DNA of 64,000 nucleotides, from the NCBI RefSeq assembly GCF_900142435.1, contig NZ_LT670846.1:1302001-1366000 (forward strand), written 5' to 3'. This stretch comes from Thermocrinis minervae (lineage in GTDB: Bacteria; Aquificota; Aquificia; Aquificales; Aquificaceae). The position numbers and the translations under genes were made by a program. Positions 53,318-63,171 of the stretch are shown here, piece by piece. Positions within the stretch are counted from its first letter, which is position 1, and each line of letters opens with the position of its first letter. The notes beneath the pieces are model-generated. The model had not been told where the DNA came from, did no database searches, and saw only the letters and a list, made by a program, of their open reading frames with translations.

Positions 53318-54693
53318 GACTCATCCTCCAAAGGTATAGGATACACATTACTAAAGCAAGCATCGCAAAACTCTTGGTAGTTTTTTACACACGACCTTAA
53401 ACCTTCAAGAGAAAGGTACCTTAAACTATCAGCACCTATAAACTTCCTTATGTCCTCCTGGTTCAATTTACAGGCTATGAGCTCTTCCCTAGTGGGTGTG
53501 TCTATGCCATAGTAACATGGTCCTATAACTGGAGGAGAAGCTATCCTCATGTGTACCTCCTTGGCCCCTGCCTTTCTCAGCATACTCACTATCTTCTTAG
53601 AGGTTGTACCTCTCACCAAAGAGTCATCTATTACCACCACTCTTTTACCTTCAAGTACTGGCCTGTTGGCGTTGAACTTCATCAGGACTTTAACATCCCT
53701 GAGTTCTTGCGTAGGTTCTATAAAGCTCCTTCCCACATAGTGGTTTCTTATAAGGCCAAGCTCTAAGGGTATGGACTTTTCCTGTGAATAACCTATAGCG
53801 GGTACTATGCCCGAGTCTGGTACTGGAACCACTACGTCAGCATCCACATCATCCTCTATAGCCAGCTGTCTTCCCATACTCTTTCTTACGTTATAGACCC
53901 AGTCTCCGAATATGTAACTCTCTGGCTTAGAAAAGTAGACGAACTCAAATATACACATAGCTTTTCTTGGACTCTTAAAGGGAAAGTAGCTCCTTATACC
54001 ATGGAAGTCTACCACTACTACCTCACCAGGTTTTACTTCTCTGAAGAACTGAGCTCCGAGTATATCAAAAGCACAGCTCTCAGAGGCAAAGAGAACAGCG
54101 TCCTTTAGCCTTCCCATGAGAAGCGGTCTAAAGCCGTAAGGATCCCTGGCTGCTATAAGCTTGTCTTTGAAGAGATAGATAAGGCTGTAGGCTCCTTTTA
54201 CCCTGCTAAGTGCATAAAAGATATGAGGTAAAAGCTCTTCATCTAACGGGTTCATGGATATAGACTCTGGTACATACGTTCCCCTACCAAGTAAAGCCAG
54301 AAAGAGCTCACTGTCAGAGGTATGTTCAAAGCTAACTCCTTCTTTTTCTAACTCAGCCTTTAGGCTTGTGTAGTTTACAAGGTTGCCATTGTGGACTAAG
54401 GCTACCTTTCCAAAGGGTGTTTCCTTCAAAAAAGGTTGAGCATTGGTAAGCCCAAGGTCTCCAGCCGTAGAGTACCTCACATGAGCTATTGCTATACTAC
54501 CCTCTAAGCTTTCTATATCTTCCTTACTTATGGCCTCCAATACTAGCCCCGATCTTTTTATGAGCTTGATGTCTGCAAGGTCCGAGACAGCTATTCCCAC
54601 ACTTTCCTGCCCCCTGTGCTGCAAGGCATATATGCCGTAGAAGGCGTACTTCTGCGCATGCTCAACGTTGAAGATTCCAAATATACCGCACAT
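53299..54693 (-). CDS. purF: Amidophosphoribosyltransferase
   Basis: First committed enzyme of purine synthesis, 464 aa. The nucleophile Cys directly follows the initiator Met (MCGIFGIF), with no propeptide. LQHRGQESVGIAV is the glutaminase site and VVVIDDSLVRGTTSKK the PRPP loop. Cysteines in AMCIFEFVYF, IACKLNQED and EFCDACFSN match the [4Fe-4S] form of the Bacillus type. TAAATT (54701-54706) ends 7 nt before the ATG. Confidence 0.95.
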   Translation of the reverse strand: MCGIFGIFNVEHAQKYAFYGIYALQHRGQESVGIAVSDLADIKLIKRSGLVLEAISKEDIESLEGSIAIAHVRYSTAGDLGLTNAQPFLKETPFGKVALVHNGNLVNYTSLKAELEKEGVSFEHTSDSELFLALLGRGTYVPESISMNPLDEELLPHIFYALSRVKGAYSLIYLFKDKLIAARDPYGFRPLLMGRLKDAVLFASESCAFDILGAQFFREVKPGEVVVVDFHGIRSYFPFKSPRKAMCIFEFVYFSKPESYIFGDWVYNVRKSMGRQLAIEDDVDADVVVPVPDSGIVPAIGYSQEKSIPLELGLIRNHYVGRSFIEPTQELRDVKVLMKFNANRPVLEGKRVVVIDDSLVRGTTSKKIVSMLRKAGAKEVHMRIASPPVIGPCYYGIDTPTREELIACKLNQEDIRKFIGADSLRYLSLEGLRSCVKNYQEFCDACFSNVYPIPLEDESCLSKT

Positions 54694-54745
54694 GCCTATT
54701 AATTTAACTCCACAGGACGATGATCGAACACCTTTGTAGTTTGAT

Positions 54746-54763
54746 GATGTTAGTCATAACATC
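54746..54763. promoter_or_regulatory. 18-bp palindrome upstream of the nuo promoter
   Basis: GATGTTAGTCATAACATC: perfect 7-bp arms around GTCA. It ends at the base before the -35 of the nuo promoter, centred about 46 bp before the predicted start, where activators of the CRP/FNR class often bind. The regulator is unknown. Confidence 0.55.
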
Positions 54764-54792
54764 TTGATACGTAAGCCTCTTCTGGATAGAAT
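54764..54792 (+). promoter_or_regulatory. Promoter of the nuo operon
   Basis: TTGATA (54764-54769), 17-bp spacer, TAGAAT (54787-54792); predicted start about 54799, 4 nt before the ATG at 54803. The TTG that could open a longer nuoI frame is the -35 itself. Confidence 0.6.
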
Positions 54793-54802
54793 ATTAAAGG
54801 CC

Positions 54803-55408
54803 ATGGCTATAAAGAAGGTAAACAGAAAGGACTTTCTAAGCTTGTTGGAGACGGTCTTTTTCGTGGATTTTATAAAGGGCCTTTCGGTAACCCTTAGGAA
54901 TCTCCTGAGAAGTCCTATAACCACCAACTACCCTGTAGAGAAGCTCACACCTCCAAAGCGTTACAGAGGGGCACATGGACATTTTGTATGGGATGGTACA
55001 GAACCTCCCTCCCTACAGGCCATAGAAAAGTTCATGTCCTATGAGAAAGGGAAGAGTAGATGCGTGGCCTGCTATATGTGTCAGACGGCCTGTCCCATGC
55101 CTTCTCTGTTCAGGATAGAGGCTGTACAGATGCCAGACGGCAGGAAGAAGGTGGTGAGGTTTGACATGAACCTTTTGAACTGTCTTTTCTGTGGTCTGTG
55201 CGTTGACGCTTGTCCTGTTGGATGTCTTACCATGACAGACCTCTATGAACTTGCCTGCTACTCGAGAAGAGATGCCGTACTTCATAAGGATGACCTTGAC
55301 AGGAATGCCATAGACTGGAAAAAGAGAAGAGGAGATGAACCTGACAGGATATGGATAGACGACAAGCACAGGGAAAAGCTTTGGGGTAAGATAGAATGGA
55401 GTGGTTGA
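54803..55408 (+). CDS. nuoI: NADH-quinone oxidoreductase subunit I
   Basis: Complex I subunit with two [4Fe-4S] clusters (N6a/N6b), 201 aa. Cluster motifs CVACYMCQTACP and CLFCGLCVDACP are complete. The N-terminal helices (FLSLLETVFFVDFIKGLSVTLRNLL) contact the membrane arm. ATG 54803 is preferred over TTG 54764 because the latter is a promoter element. The C-terminus overlaps nuoJ by 13 bp. It heads the operon, which is unusual. Confidence 0.88.
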   Translation: MAIKKVNRKDFLSLLETVFFVDFIKGLSVTLRNLLRSPITTNYPVEKLTPPKRYRGAHGHFVWDGTEPPSLQAIEKFMSYEKGKSRCVACYMCQTACPMPSLFRIEAVQMPDGRKKVVRFDMNLLNCLFCGLCVDACPVGCLTMTDLYELACYSRRDAVLHKDDLDRNAIDWKKRRGDEPDRIWIDDKHREKLWGKIEWSG

Positions 55409-55881
55409 TCTTTGGGTTTCTGAGTCTGTGGGCTGTTCTGTCAGGTCTTGGTGTAGTATTCCTTAGAAATCCAGTACATGCCATACTATCCTTCCTTTCT
55501 TTAGTTCTTGCACTTTCAGGAATGTTCTTGCATCTTAAGGCAGAACTTTTGGCAGGTCTACAGCTCATCATATACGCCGTGGCCATAGTGGTGTTCTACG
55601 TGCTTATAATCACTGCGGTACCTTGGGAGAAGGTAAAGAAGTTTGAGGGTATATACAAGAAGGAACTCCTGGCATCCTTACCCTTCATAACTGTGGCCTT
55701 TTTGGCCATAAGTTACTTGGTTCTCAAAGGTTTTACAGTTCAGAAAATTCAAGAACCACAGAGCGATATAAAAGCCATAGGAAAGCTCTTATTTACTCAA
55801 TATCTTTTCCCTCTTGAGATAAGTGCTGTTATACTATTAGTGGCTATGATAGGAGCAATCCTAATCGGGAGGAAGGAGTGA
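55396..55881 (+). CDS. nuoJ: NADH-quinone oxidoreductase subunit J
   Basis: Membrane-arm subunit of 161 aa with five hydrophobic segments. The conserved helix with the pi-bulge region LLAGLQLIIYAVAIVVFYVLIITAV is present (about residues 52-76). Overlaps nuoI by 13 bp and nuoK by 4 bp. Confidence 0.92.
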   Translation: MEWLIFGFLSLWAVLSGLGVVFLRNPVHAILSFLSLVLALSGMFLHLKAELLAGLQLIIYAVAIVVFYVLIITAVPWEKVKKFEGIYKKELLASLPFITVAFLAISYLVLKGFTVQKIQEPQSDIKAIGKLLFTQYLFPLEISAVILLVAMIGAILIGRKE

Positions 55882-56180
55882 CTATAGAGAAAGCTTATAT
55901 ACTTATAAGCATTTTTTTATTCCTGTTGGGCTTCCTCGGTGTTATCATAAGGAAGAACCTTATAACCATACTACTCAGTACTGAACTTATGCTAAATGGG
56001 ACTAACTTGGCTTTGGTTGTCATGGATAGGATGGTAGGTGCTACAGAAGGGCAGGTTTTTGCTCTGTTTGTGCTAACAGTTGCGGCCGCTGAGGTAGCTG
56101 TAGGCTTGGGACTAGTGGTAGCTATCTTTAGGTTGAAAGGTTATGAAGGTTCTTCCGAGATAACGTACCTGAGGGAGTAG
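55878..56180 (+). CDS. nuoK: NADH-quinone oxidoreductase subunit K
   Basis: Three-helix proton-channel subunit of 100 aa. Conserved Glu residues lie in LLSTELMLNGTNLALV and FVLTVAAAEVAVGLGLVVAIF. Start is GTG (55878), overlapping the nuoJ stop as GTGA, with GGAGG just upstream. Confidence 0.94.
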   Translation: MTIEKAYILISIFLFLLGFLGVIIRKNLITILLSTELMLNGTNLALVVMDRMVGATEGQVFALFVLTVAAAEVAVGLGLVVAIFRLKGYEGSSEITYLRE

Positions 56181-56181
56181 G

Positions 56182-58083
56182 ATGGAGCATGCTCTCATTC
56201 TTTTTTCACCTTTAGTTAGCTTTGTATTGGTAGGTTTATTAGGGAGGAGGATAGGAGACCTTGCCTCTGCTATCCTGACTATACTGGGTGGTGCCTTCGC
56301 CTTCATCTTCTCACTGCAAGCTCTCCCTAAAGCCCTCCAAAACCCTATACACATAAAACTCTACGAATTTTTACCCCTAGGAAACTACACCCTCTCACTA
56401 GGCATATACCTGGATGCCCTCTCCTCCATAACCACTTCCGTGGTCACCTTCGTGGCTACCCTGATATTCATCTACTCCATAGGCTACATGGAAAACCTCT
56501 TCGGCCAATGGACCTACAAGTTCTACGCTTACCTGTCTCTGTTCCTATTTGCTATGCTACTTATAGTCCTCTCTGACAACCTCCTTGGTATCTTCGTAGG
56601 TTGGGAAGGTGTTGGCCTTGCTTCCTACCTACTCATAGGCTACTTCCACACTCAAAAGAAGGCTACAAACGCCTCCTTGGAGGCCTTCGTCCTAAACAGA
56701 ATAGGCGACTGGTTCTTTATCTTCGGTGTTATATTTGCCTTCTACCTGTTTGGAAGCCTTGAGCTTCCTGAAATATTCCAAAAGACTCAGTCTGTGGACA
56801 AGAACCTACTTGGTCTGTGTGCCTTGCTTCTGTTTGGTGGATCTGTGGGTAAGTCTGGTCAGTTGCCTCTTCATACATGGCTCCCTAATGCTATGGCTGG
56901 CCCCACACCTGTCTCTGCCCTGCTCCACGCTGCTACTATGGTCGCCGCCGGTGTGTACCTGGTGGCTAGGGTCTACCCTGTCTTCGAGAGTGCTCCCGAA
57001 AGCCTCAAAGTGGTACTCGTGGTGGGTAGTCTAACCGCCCTCTTCGCAGCCCTTGCAGCTACCTCACACACAGACATAAAGAAGATAATAGCCTTCTCTA
57101 CTATGAGTCAGCTTGGTCTTATGTACGTTGCTCTTGGTGTGGGTAATAAAGTTGCAGCTATGTTCCACCTTACTACCCACGCCTTCTTCAAAGCTCTACT
57201 CTTCTTGGCTGCTGGCTCTGTTATACATTCCTTCCACCACAAGGTTCACGACATATACGAGGTGGGTGCGTTAAAAAGGTACATGCCTGTGACGTATGGT
57301 ATGTTCTTGGTTGGTGCATTGGCCCTTGCTGGAGTATTCCCTCTGTCTGGTTTTTGGAGCAAGGATATGATACTGGCAAGCGCATACGGTATGTCCTTTG
57401 CCCTTGGTGTACTCGTGAGTTTTGTAAGCCTCCTTACGGCTTACTACATATTCAGGGAGTTTTTTGTGATGTTTTATGGAGAAGAAAGGAGTGAGGAGGA
57501 ACCTCATGAGAGTCCTCCTGTGATGTTGGTTCCTATGCTTGTGCTTGCTGTGTTTGCTGTGTTTGCAGGTTTTGCTCATGGTGTGTATTCTGAGTTGTTT
57601 GGTCATAAAGAGGAGCTTCACCTAAACATAGCCCTTATCTCCACCTTTGTAGCTTTAACTGGTATAGCGTTGGCCTACATGGTTTTTGTCAGGAGAAGCC
57701 CAGACCCTGAAAAACTCTACCAAGCCCTTAAACCCTTACACACTACATTAAAAGAACAGTTCTTCACCGAAAAACTCTACCACAAAGTGCTGGCCGCAGG
57801 TTATATGAACCTTTCTAAAGGCCTCTTCCTAGTTGTTGATAGAGTAATGATAGATGGGTTTATAAACCTGCTGAAACACGTGTTCTTAAAAGGTACCAGG
57901 TTCCTATGGATGAAACTTGACATAAAGGTTGTAGACCTTTTAGTCAACGGACTTGCAAAGCTTGCTTTTAAAACAGGTAACAAAACCCGAAACATACAAA
58001 CAGGCTTGCTAAACAACTACGTTACCTTTCTACTCGTAGGTATAATTATCATACTTGCTGTAATAATACTGTCTCTGAGGTAA
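56182..58083 (+). CDS. nuoL: NADH-quinone oxidoreductase subunit L
   Basis: Largest antiporter-like subunit, 633 aa, about 15 membrane segments plus the C-terminal lateral helix region. Conserved stretch FVGWEGVGLASYLLIGY, proton-path KSGQLPLHTWLPNAMAGPTPVSALLHAATMVAAGVY and THAFFKALLFLAAGS. Begins one base after nuoK. Confidence 0.95.
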   Translation: MEHALILFSPLVSFVLVGLLGRRIGDLASAILTILGGAFAFIFSLQALPKALQNPIHIKLYEFLPLGNYTLSLGIYLDALSSITTSVVTFVATLIFIYSIGYMENLFGQWTYKFYAYLSLFLFAMLLIVLSDNLLGIFVGWEGVGLASYLLIGYFHTQKKATNASLEAFVLNRIGDWFFIFGVIFAFYLFGSLELPEIFQKTQSVDKNLLGLCALLLFGGSVGKSGQLPLHTWLPNAMAGPTPVSALLHAATMVAAGVYLVARVYPVFESAPESLKVVLVVGSLTALFAALAATSHTDIKKIIAFSTMSQLGLMYVALGVGNKVAAMFHLTTHAFFKALLFLAAGSVIHSFHHKVHDIYEVGALKRYMPVTYGMFLVGALALAGVFPLSGFWSKDMILASAYGMSFALGVLVSFVSLLTAYYIFREFFVMFYGEERSEEEPHESPPVMLVPMLVLAVFAVFAGFAHGVYSELFGHKEELHLNIALISTFVALTGIALAYMVFVRRSPDPEKLYQALKPLHTTLKEQFFTEKLYHKVLAAGYMNLSKGLFLVVDRVMIDGFINLLKHVFLKGTRFLWMKLDIKVVDLLVNGLAKLAFKTGNKTRNIQTGLLNNYVTFLLVGIIIILAVIILSLR

Positions 58084-58086
58084 CCC

Positions 58087-59589
58087 ATGGAAAAGGTGTA
58101 TGCAACGTTTCCATACCTGTCTATCAGTATGCTGATACCATTGATTGGAGCACTTGTATTACTTAAGCTGAAAGAAACTTATTCTAAATGGATAGCGCTT
58201 ACCTTTTCTGCTTTGACTTTTGGTCTTTCTCTTATAGTTCTCCTTAACTTTGACTTCTCCGATACGTCTAGGGTACAGTTCTACGAAGAGTACAACATAC
58301 TACCCGAGCTAAACATAAAGTTTTCTCTAGGCCTTGATGGCCTTTCGCTGTTAATGTACATGCTCACTACCCTAGTTTCTTTGACAGCTATCATGTGGTC
58401 CATAAGAGATGTTCAAGTTCAGAGAAGACTAAAGGAATATTACCTGTGGTTTTTACTTACAGAGTCCTTTCTTGTGGCTGTGTTCTCGAGCTGGGACCTT
58501 ATCGTCTTTTACGTTTTCTACGAGCTTGTACTCGTTCCCATGTTCTTTGTGATAGGAATATGGGGCTACAAGCTAAGACTTTATTCAGCTTATAAATTCT
58601 TTATATACATTTTTGTTTCATCCCTGTTTTTGCTCTTAGGAATAGTAAGCCTTGCGGTAGAGCATAAAAAACAGTTTGGTACTTATTCGTTTAGCTACTT
58701 TGATTTGATGAAAAATCACTATGATCTTTACTTTGGTATATTCCTGTTTCTTCTATTCTTTATAGCCTTTGCAGTCAAAACACCTATAGTGCCTTTCCAT
58801 ACATGGCTTCCTGATGCTCATGGTGAAGCACCAACGGCTGGTTCCGTAGTTCTTGCTGCCATACTTCTAAAGATGGGTACATACGCACTCCTGAGGTTTA
58901 ACGTAGGATTGTTCCCGGAAGTAACTAAACTACTTTCTCCGTACCTAGTGCTTTGGGGTATAGCTACCACAGTCTTCGCTTCCTGGTTTACCATAAGTCA
59001 GAACAACATAAAGAGATTTGTGGCTTACTCTTCTGTAAGCCATATGGGTTTTGTTGTGACTGGTATGTTCCTACTTAACCTTTCTGGAATGAAAGCAAGC
59101 GTTACAGAGATGTTCGCCCATGGTCTTACATCCTCTGCTCTGTTTATGATGGCAGGCTTTATATACAACAGACTCCACACTTTCAACATGGAGTACCTGA
59201 AGGGCAGCGTGAAGTTTATGCCACTGTTTGCTGTCCTCGTAGTCATAACAGGCTTTTCTTCCATGGGTTTACCTGGTGGTTCTTCCTTCTGGGGTAAGTT
59301 CTTAACCATCGTAGGTGCCAGGGAGTGGTCCACTGTATGGGCCCTGTTGGTTGTGACTGGCGCCTTCTTTAGCGCCATTTACATACTTTATATGTTAAAA
59401 ACCCTCTACCTGGACACAAAAGAAGAAAGTAGGCTTATACACTTTACTGACATAAGAGGGTTTAAGTTAGCAGCCTTCCTATCTGTTGTACTTCTTATGC
59501 CTGTAGTGGGTCTTTTCCCAAGCTTGATTTTTGGGTTCTTTGATCATGTGGTTAAAAAGATTCTTCTACTCGTAGGAGGTTCGCCTTGA
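58087..59589 (+). CDS. nuoM: NADH-quinone oxidoreductase subunit M
   Basis: Antiporter-like proton-pumping subunit of 500 aa with about 14 helices. Conserved FYVFYELVLVPMFFVIGIWG, VKTPIVPFHTWLPDAHGEAPTAGSVVLAAILLKMGTY and SHMGFVVTGMF. Three bases after nuoL; overlaps nuoN by 4 bp. Confidence 0.95.
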   Translation: MEKVYATFPYLSISMLIPLIGALVLLKLKETYSKWIALTFSALTFGLSLIVLLNFDFSDTSRVQFYEEYNILPELNIKFSLGLDGLSLLMYMLTTLVSLTAIMWSIRDVQVQRRLKEYYLWFLLTESFLVAVFSSWDLIVFYVFYELVLVPMFFVIGIWGYKLRLYSAYKFFIYIFVSSLFLLLGIVSLAVEHKKQFGTYSFSYFDLMKNHYDLYFGIFLFLLFFIAFAVKTPIVPFHTWLPDAHGEAPTAGSVVLAAILLKMGTYALLRFNVGLFPEVTKLLSPYLVLWGIATTVFASWFTISQNNIKRFVAYSSVSHMGFVVTGMFLLNLSGMKASVTEMFAHGLTSSALFMMAGFIYNRLHTFNMEYLKGSVKFMPLFAVLVVITGFSSMGLPGGSSFWGKFLTIVGAREWSTVWALLVVTGAFFSAIYILYMLKTLYLDTKEESRLIHFTDIRGFKLAAFLSVVLLMPVVGLFPSLIFGFFDHVVKKILLLVGGSP

Positions 59590-61040
59590 GAGAGCAAGTG
59601 CAGATAGAGTTCCCCAACCTATCCTTGGTAGTACCAGAGCTGATAGTTCTAGTGACGGCTTTTACCCTTTTTACCCTCCACCTTATACATAAAAGAGTAA
59701 ACCATGCTCTGTTCACCACGGTAAGCATTACCGGCTACCTAATTTCCCTACTGTACATACTCCTAAACCCAGGACTTTCTGGATCTACCTTCTACGGCCT
59801 TTATATTAGAGATCCGGTTTCTTCTCTTCTGCAAGCTGTAGCTCTTGTACTAACGATGCTTCTTCTTGCATTTACTTACAACTACTACAAAGCAAAGAGG
59901 TCCCTTTATGGTGAGTTCTACTACATATTGGCCTTCTGCCTTTTAGGTGGTATGTTCTTGACAAGTTCCTACAACTTGATAATACTCTACGTAGCCCTTG
60001 AAGTGGTTTCCATATCCTTCTACATAATGATATCCCTGCTCAGGGGAGACTTCCTTTCAAAGGAGGGTGCCTTTAAGTACCTGATACTCGGAGGCCTTAG
60101 CATAGCCATAGCTTCGTACGGAGCCGGTTTTATGTACCTATACTCGGGATCCTTAGACTTAAGGTACATACTGTCACACATAGGGGAAGACAAACGCTTG
60201 CTTATTCTGGGCCTTGTGTTCTTCCTCTTTGGGTTTGCTATAAAGATAGGTGCTGTGCCTTTCCACTTCTGGCTTCCTGATGCCTATCAAGGAGCACCTA
60301 CTCCTATAACTGGTTACATGGCATCCTTTGGCAAGATAGCCTTCTTTGCACCACTCCTTAGGATAATGCCCCTAGTGCAATCACACTTTGAAAACGCCTG
60401 GGTCTACACCATCTCCATAATCGCAGCCCTTACCATGCTCTACGGAAACCTAGTAGCTTTAGTGCAGAAGGATGTAAAGAGGATGCTTGCCTACTCATCA
60501 ATAGCTCACTCAGGCTACATAATGTCCGCCATAGCTGTGGCAAAGGTTATAGGTCTAAAAGCTGCCCTTTACTTCTTAGTAGCTTATGCCTTTATGGGTA
60601 TAGGGAGTTTTCTAGTCTTGACAGTCCTAGAAAGGTTGCCCGATTGGCAGAATAGGTTAGAAGATTTTTCAGGTATGCGCTTTTGGAACCCCTCTGTAGC
60701 TTCTTACTTTGCCGTGTTTATGTTCGCCCTTCTGGGTGTTCCACCTACGGTGGGTTTTGTAGGAAAGGCGTTGGTCTTCATGAGCCTTTCTGAAAAACAG
60801 CTATGGTGGTTGGCTTTTGTGATGATACTGTCAACAGCTATATCCACGGGCTACTATCTGAGACTTGTGGTCCTTACCTTTATGAAAGAAGGGACACAAG
60901 AAAGTATCCTTAGGCCTAGTTTAAGTGAAAGGTTTTTACTAGGACTTTTATCTGTTTTGGTGGTACTTTTAGGAGCATTACCTTTGCTTATATGGCCTTA
61001 CATAAGCGTAGCAGCTGAAGTTCTCTTTAAGGGGTGGTAG
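59586..61040 (+). CDS. nuoN: NADH-quinone oxidoreductase subunit N
   Basis: Antiporter-like subunit of 484 aa with about 14 helices. Conserved YVALEVVSISFYIMISL, KIGAVPFHFWLPDAYQGAPTPITGYMASFGKIAFF and YSSIAHSGYIM. The start is TTG (59586), overlapping the nuoM stop as TTGA, preceded by GGAGG at 59577-59581. Confidence 0.93.
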   Translation: MREQVQIEFPNLSLVVPELIVLVTAFTLFTLHLIHKRVNHALFTTVSITGYLISLLYILLNPGLSGSTFYGLYIRDPVSSLLQAVALVLTMLLLAFTYNYYKAKRSLYGEFYYILAFCLLGGMFLTSSYNLIILYVALEVVSISFYIMISLLRGDFLSKEGAFKYLILGGLSIAIASYGAGFMYLYSGSLDLRYILSHIGEDKRLLILGLVFFLFGFAIKIGAVPFHFWLPDAYQGAPTPITGYMASFGKIAFFAPLLRIMPLVQSHFENAWVYTISIIAALTMLYGNLVALVQKDVKRMLAYSSIAHSGYIMSAIAVAKVIGLKAALYFLVAYAFMGIGSFLVLTVLERLPDWQNRLEDFSGMRFWNPSVASYFAVFMFALLGVPPTVGFVGKALVFMSLSEKQLWWLAFVMILSTAISTGYYLRLVVLTFMKEGTQESILRPSLSERFLLGLLSVLVVLLGALPLLIWPYISVAAEVLFKGW

Positions 61041-61042
61041 GC

Positions 61043-61417
61043 ATGGAGTACCTTGGTTTACTTGTCTTCTTTTTCATAATGCTAGGTTTGGCCCTTGTGC
61101 TTATCTCCTTGAACTACCTTCTAGGTCCTAAAACTCCCGATCCTATGGAAGACTACCCTTATGAGTGTGGCGTTCCCCTCTACGACAAGAGTGCTCAAAA
61201 TACCTTCCATCAAGGCTATTACCTTCTGGGCCTTATGCTCCTTCTCTTTGATATAGAAGCAGCCTTTCTCTTCCCTTGGGCTGTAGTTTACAAGAATCTA
61301 GGCTTCTTAGGCTTTACTGAGATGGTAATATTTATACTCATACTGACCTACGGTCTTCTCTACGCCTGGAGAACCGGTGCCCTAGATTGGCAGTTTGAGG
61401 AGGAAAGAATTGACTAA
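61043..61417 (+). CDS. nuoA: NADH-quinone oxidoreductase subunit A
   Basis: Membrane subunit of 124 aa, three helices. Conserved loop PMEDYPYECGVPLYDKSAQNTFHQGYYLLGLMLLLFDIEAAFLFPWA contains the quinone-site Cys and the acidic helix motif. I chose ATG 61043 over a GTG at 61034. Normally followed by nuoB; here the next gene is nuoCD. Confidence 0.93.
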   Translation: MEYLGLLVFFFIMLGLALVLISLNYLLGPKTPDPMEDYPYECGVPLYDKSAQNTFHQGYYLLGLMLLLFDIEAAFLFPWAVVYKNLGFLGFTEMVIFILILTYGLLYAWRTGALDWQFEEERID

Positions 61418-61443
61418 ATTTATACTTCCCTGGAGGTTTTTTG

Positions 61444-63162
61444 ATGCCTTGGGCTAGAGCTTCCGACTTTGAGGATCTAAAGGCACGTTTTGAGGGTTTA
61501 AAGGTAGTAGAAGAAAGGACTATAACTTACCTTGAAATCTCAAAGGATAAGCTTATAGACCTTCTCAAAACTCTAAAGGAGGAGAAGGGCTACAAGCTTT
61601 TCTTAGATCACTCGGTCGTAGACTTTCCAGACAGAAAGCCAAGGTTTCAGGCCTTTTACATCCTCTACAACGTACCTGAAAGAAAAAGGGTAGTGGTAAA
61701 GACTTGGACAGATGGTACCCTTCCCACAATAGAGAAACTATGGTTTGCTGGTAAGTGGGCAGAAAGGGAATGCTACGATATGTTTGGCATCTACTACGAA
61801 GGTCACGAAAACCTAGTCAGGGCCTTCATGTGGGAGACATATCCCTACCATCCACTCAGGAAAGACTTTCCCCTTGAGGGTTATCCCAACGAGTATCTAC
61901 CGTCGCTCAACGAAGTAATGAGAGGAGACAACCTCCAGGGTCTTATGAACTATGAACGTATGCATACAGCTGTACCTACACTAGAAGACTTAGAGATAAC
62001 TCAAAAGAAAAGGCTTCAGAAGAAGGCCCAGATAGTCCTCAACTGGGGTCCTTTACACCCAGGGACTCACGGAACTATGTGGTTTTTGTTTGACTTGGAA
62101 GGTGAGAGGGTAGTTCAGTGTGATGTAATCCTTGGCCAGCTTCACAGAGGTGTGGAAAAGTTGGCCGAAAATCAAATGTATAACCAGTTCTTGGTCTACA
62201 CAGATCGTATGGATTATATATCTGCCCTGTGCTCCAACCAAGCTTGGGTAGTAGCTGTCGAAAGGCTTCTCGGCATAGAAGACCTCGTTCCAGAAAAGGC
62301 AAAGTACATAAGGACTATGATGTCAGAACTTCAAAGGATAAACTCTCACCTGCTATGGCTCGGTACGTACGCTCTTGATCTAGGAGCTCTGACTATATTC
62401 CTGTATGCTTTTAAAGAAAGAGAAAAGCTTATGGACATAATAGAAGGTATAACGGGTGCAAGGTTTACCATATCTTACCCGAGGGTGGGTGGTGTTAGAA
62501 TGGATCTACCAGAAGGTGCCCTCGAGGTGATAAAGGCCTTCATAAAGAGGTTTCCAAAAGAGCTTAAGGATTGGGAAACCATACTTAGCAGAAACAGAGT
62601 ATGGCTAAGGAGGAACATAGACGTAGGGATAATAACGGAAGAAGATGTGTACTTCTATGGACTTACTGGTCCAGTAGCCAGGGGATCAGGAGTACCCTAT
62701 GACATAAGAAAGCTGGAACCTTACGATGCTTATGAATGGGTAGAGTTTGACGTGCCTGTAGGAGAAAAAGGAGATGCCTATGACAGGTACTTGGTAAGGT
62801 TAGAGGAAATGAGACAAAGCCTAAGGATAGTAGAACAGTGTGTTGCCAAGCTTGAGTCCATGCCAAAGGATGCGCCCTTCTTTGCAGAATCCCCAGATCC
62901 CAAAAAGATAAAACTCAGCCTGGATGGCATAGGTCTAAAGGTGCCAGAAGGTGAGATATATTCTTCAGGAGAAAACCCGCGTGGAGAGCTAGGCTTTTAC
63001 ATATACTCCACAGGTGGTGTAAAACCTTACAGAGTGAAGATAAGGCCTGGCTCCATGTACAACCTCTGCATATACCCTAAGCTTATGACGGATAGGTTTG
63101 TGGCTGACGCTGTGACCATACTGGCGAGCTTAGATCCCGTGGTGGGAGAGATAGACAGATAG
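61444..63162 (+). CDS. nuoCD: NADH-quinone oxidoreductase fused subunits C and D
   Basis: Fusion of the 30-kDa (NuoC, about residues 1-165, with WFAGKWAERECYDMFGIYYEGHENLVRAFMWETYPYHPLRKDFPLEGY) and 49-kDa (NuoD, about 185-572, NWGPLHPGTHGTMWFLFDLEGERV, LHRGVEKLAENQMYNQFLVYTDRMDY) peripheral-arm subunits, forming part of the quinone site. 572 aa, near the 600 aa of E. coli NuoCD. ATG 61444 has GGAGG 7 nt upstream; a TTG one codon earlier is less likely. Gap of 26 bp from nuoA. Confidence 0.93.
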   Translation: MPWARASDFEDLKARFEGLKVVEERTITYLEISKDKLIDLLKTLKEEKGYKLFLDHSVVDFPDRKPRFQAFYILYNVPERKRVVVKTWTDGTLPTIEKLWFAGKWAERECYDMFGIYYEGHENLVRAFMWETYPYHPLRKDFPLEGYPNEYLPSLNEVMRGDNLQGLMNYERMHTAVPTLEDLEITQKKRLQKKAQIVLNWGPLHPGTHGTMWFLFDLEGERVVQCDVILGQLHRGVEKLAENQMYNQFLVYTDRMDYISALCSNQAWVVAVERLLGIEDLVPEKAKYIRTMMSELQRINSHLLWLGTYALDLGALTIFLYAFKEREKLMDIIEGITGARFTISYPRVGGVRMDLPEGALEVIKAFIKRFPKELKDWETILSRNRVWLRRNIDVGIITEEDVYFYGLTGPVARGSGVPYDIRKLEPYDAYEWVEFDVPVGEKGDAYDRYLVRLEEMRQSLRIVEQCVAKLESMPKDAPFFAESPDPKKIKLSLDGIGLKVPEGEIYSSGENPRGELGFYIYSTGGVKPYRVKIRPGSMYNLCIYPKLMTDRFVADAVTILASLDPVVGEIDR

Positions 63163-63171
63163 GAGGTGAAC

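Noticed and set aside
54764-54802. TTG start for nuoI
   Set aside because: The TTG is the first triplet of a TTGATA -35 with a -10 at 17 bp; ATG 54803 is a better start.
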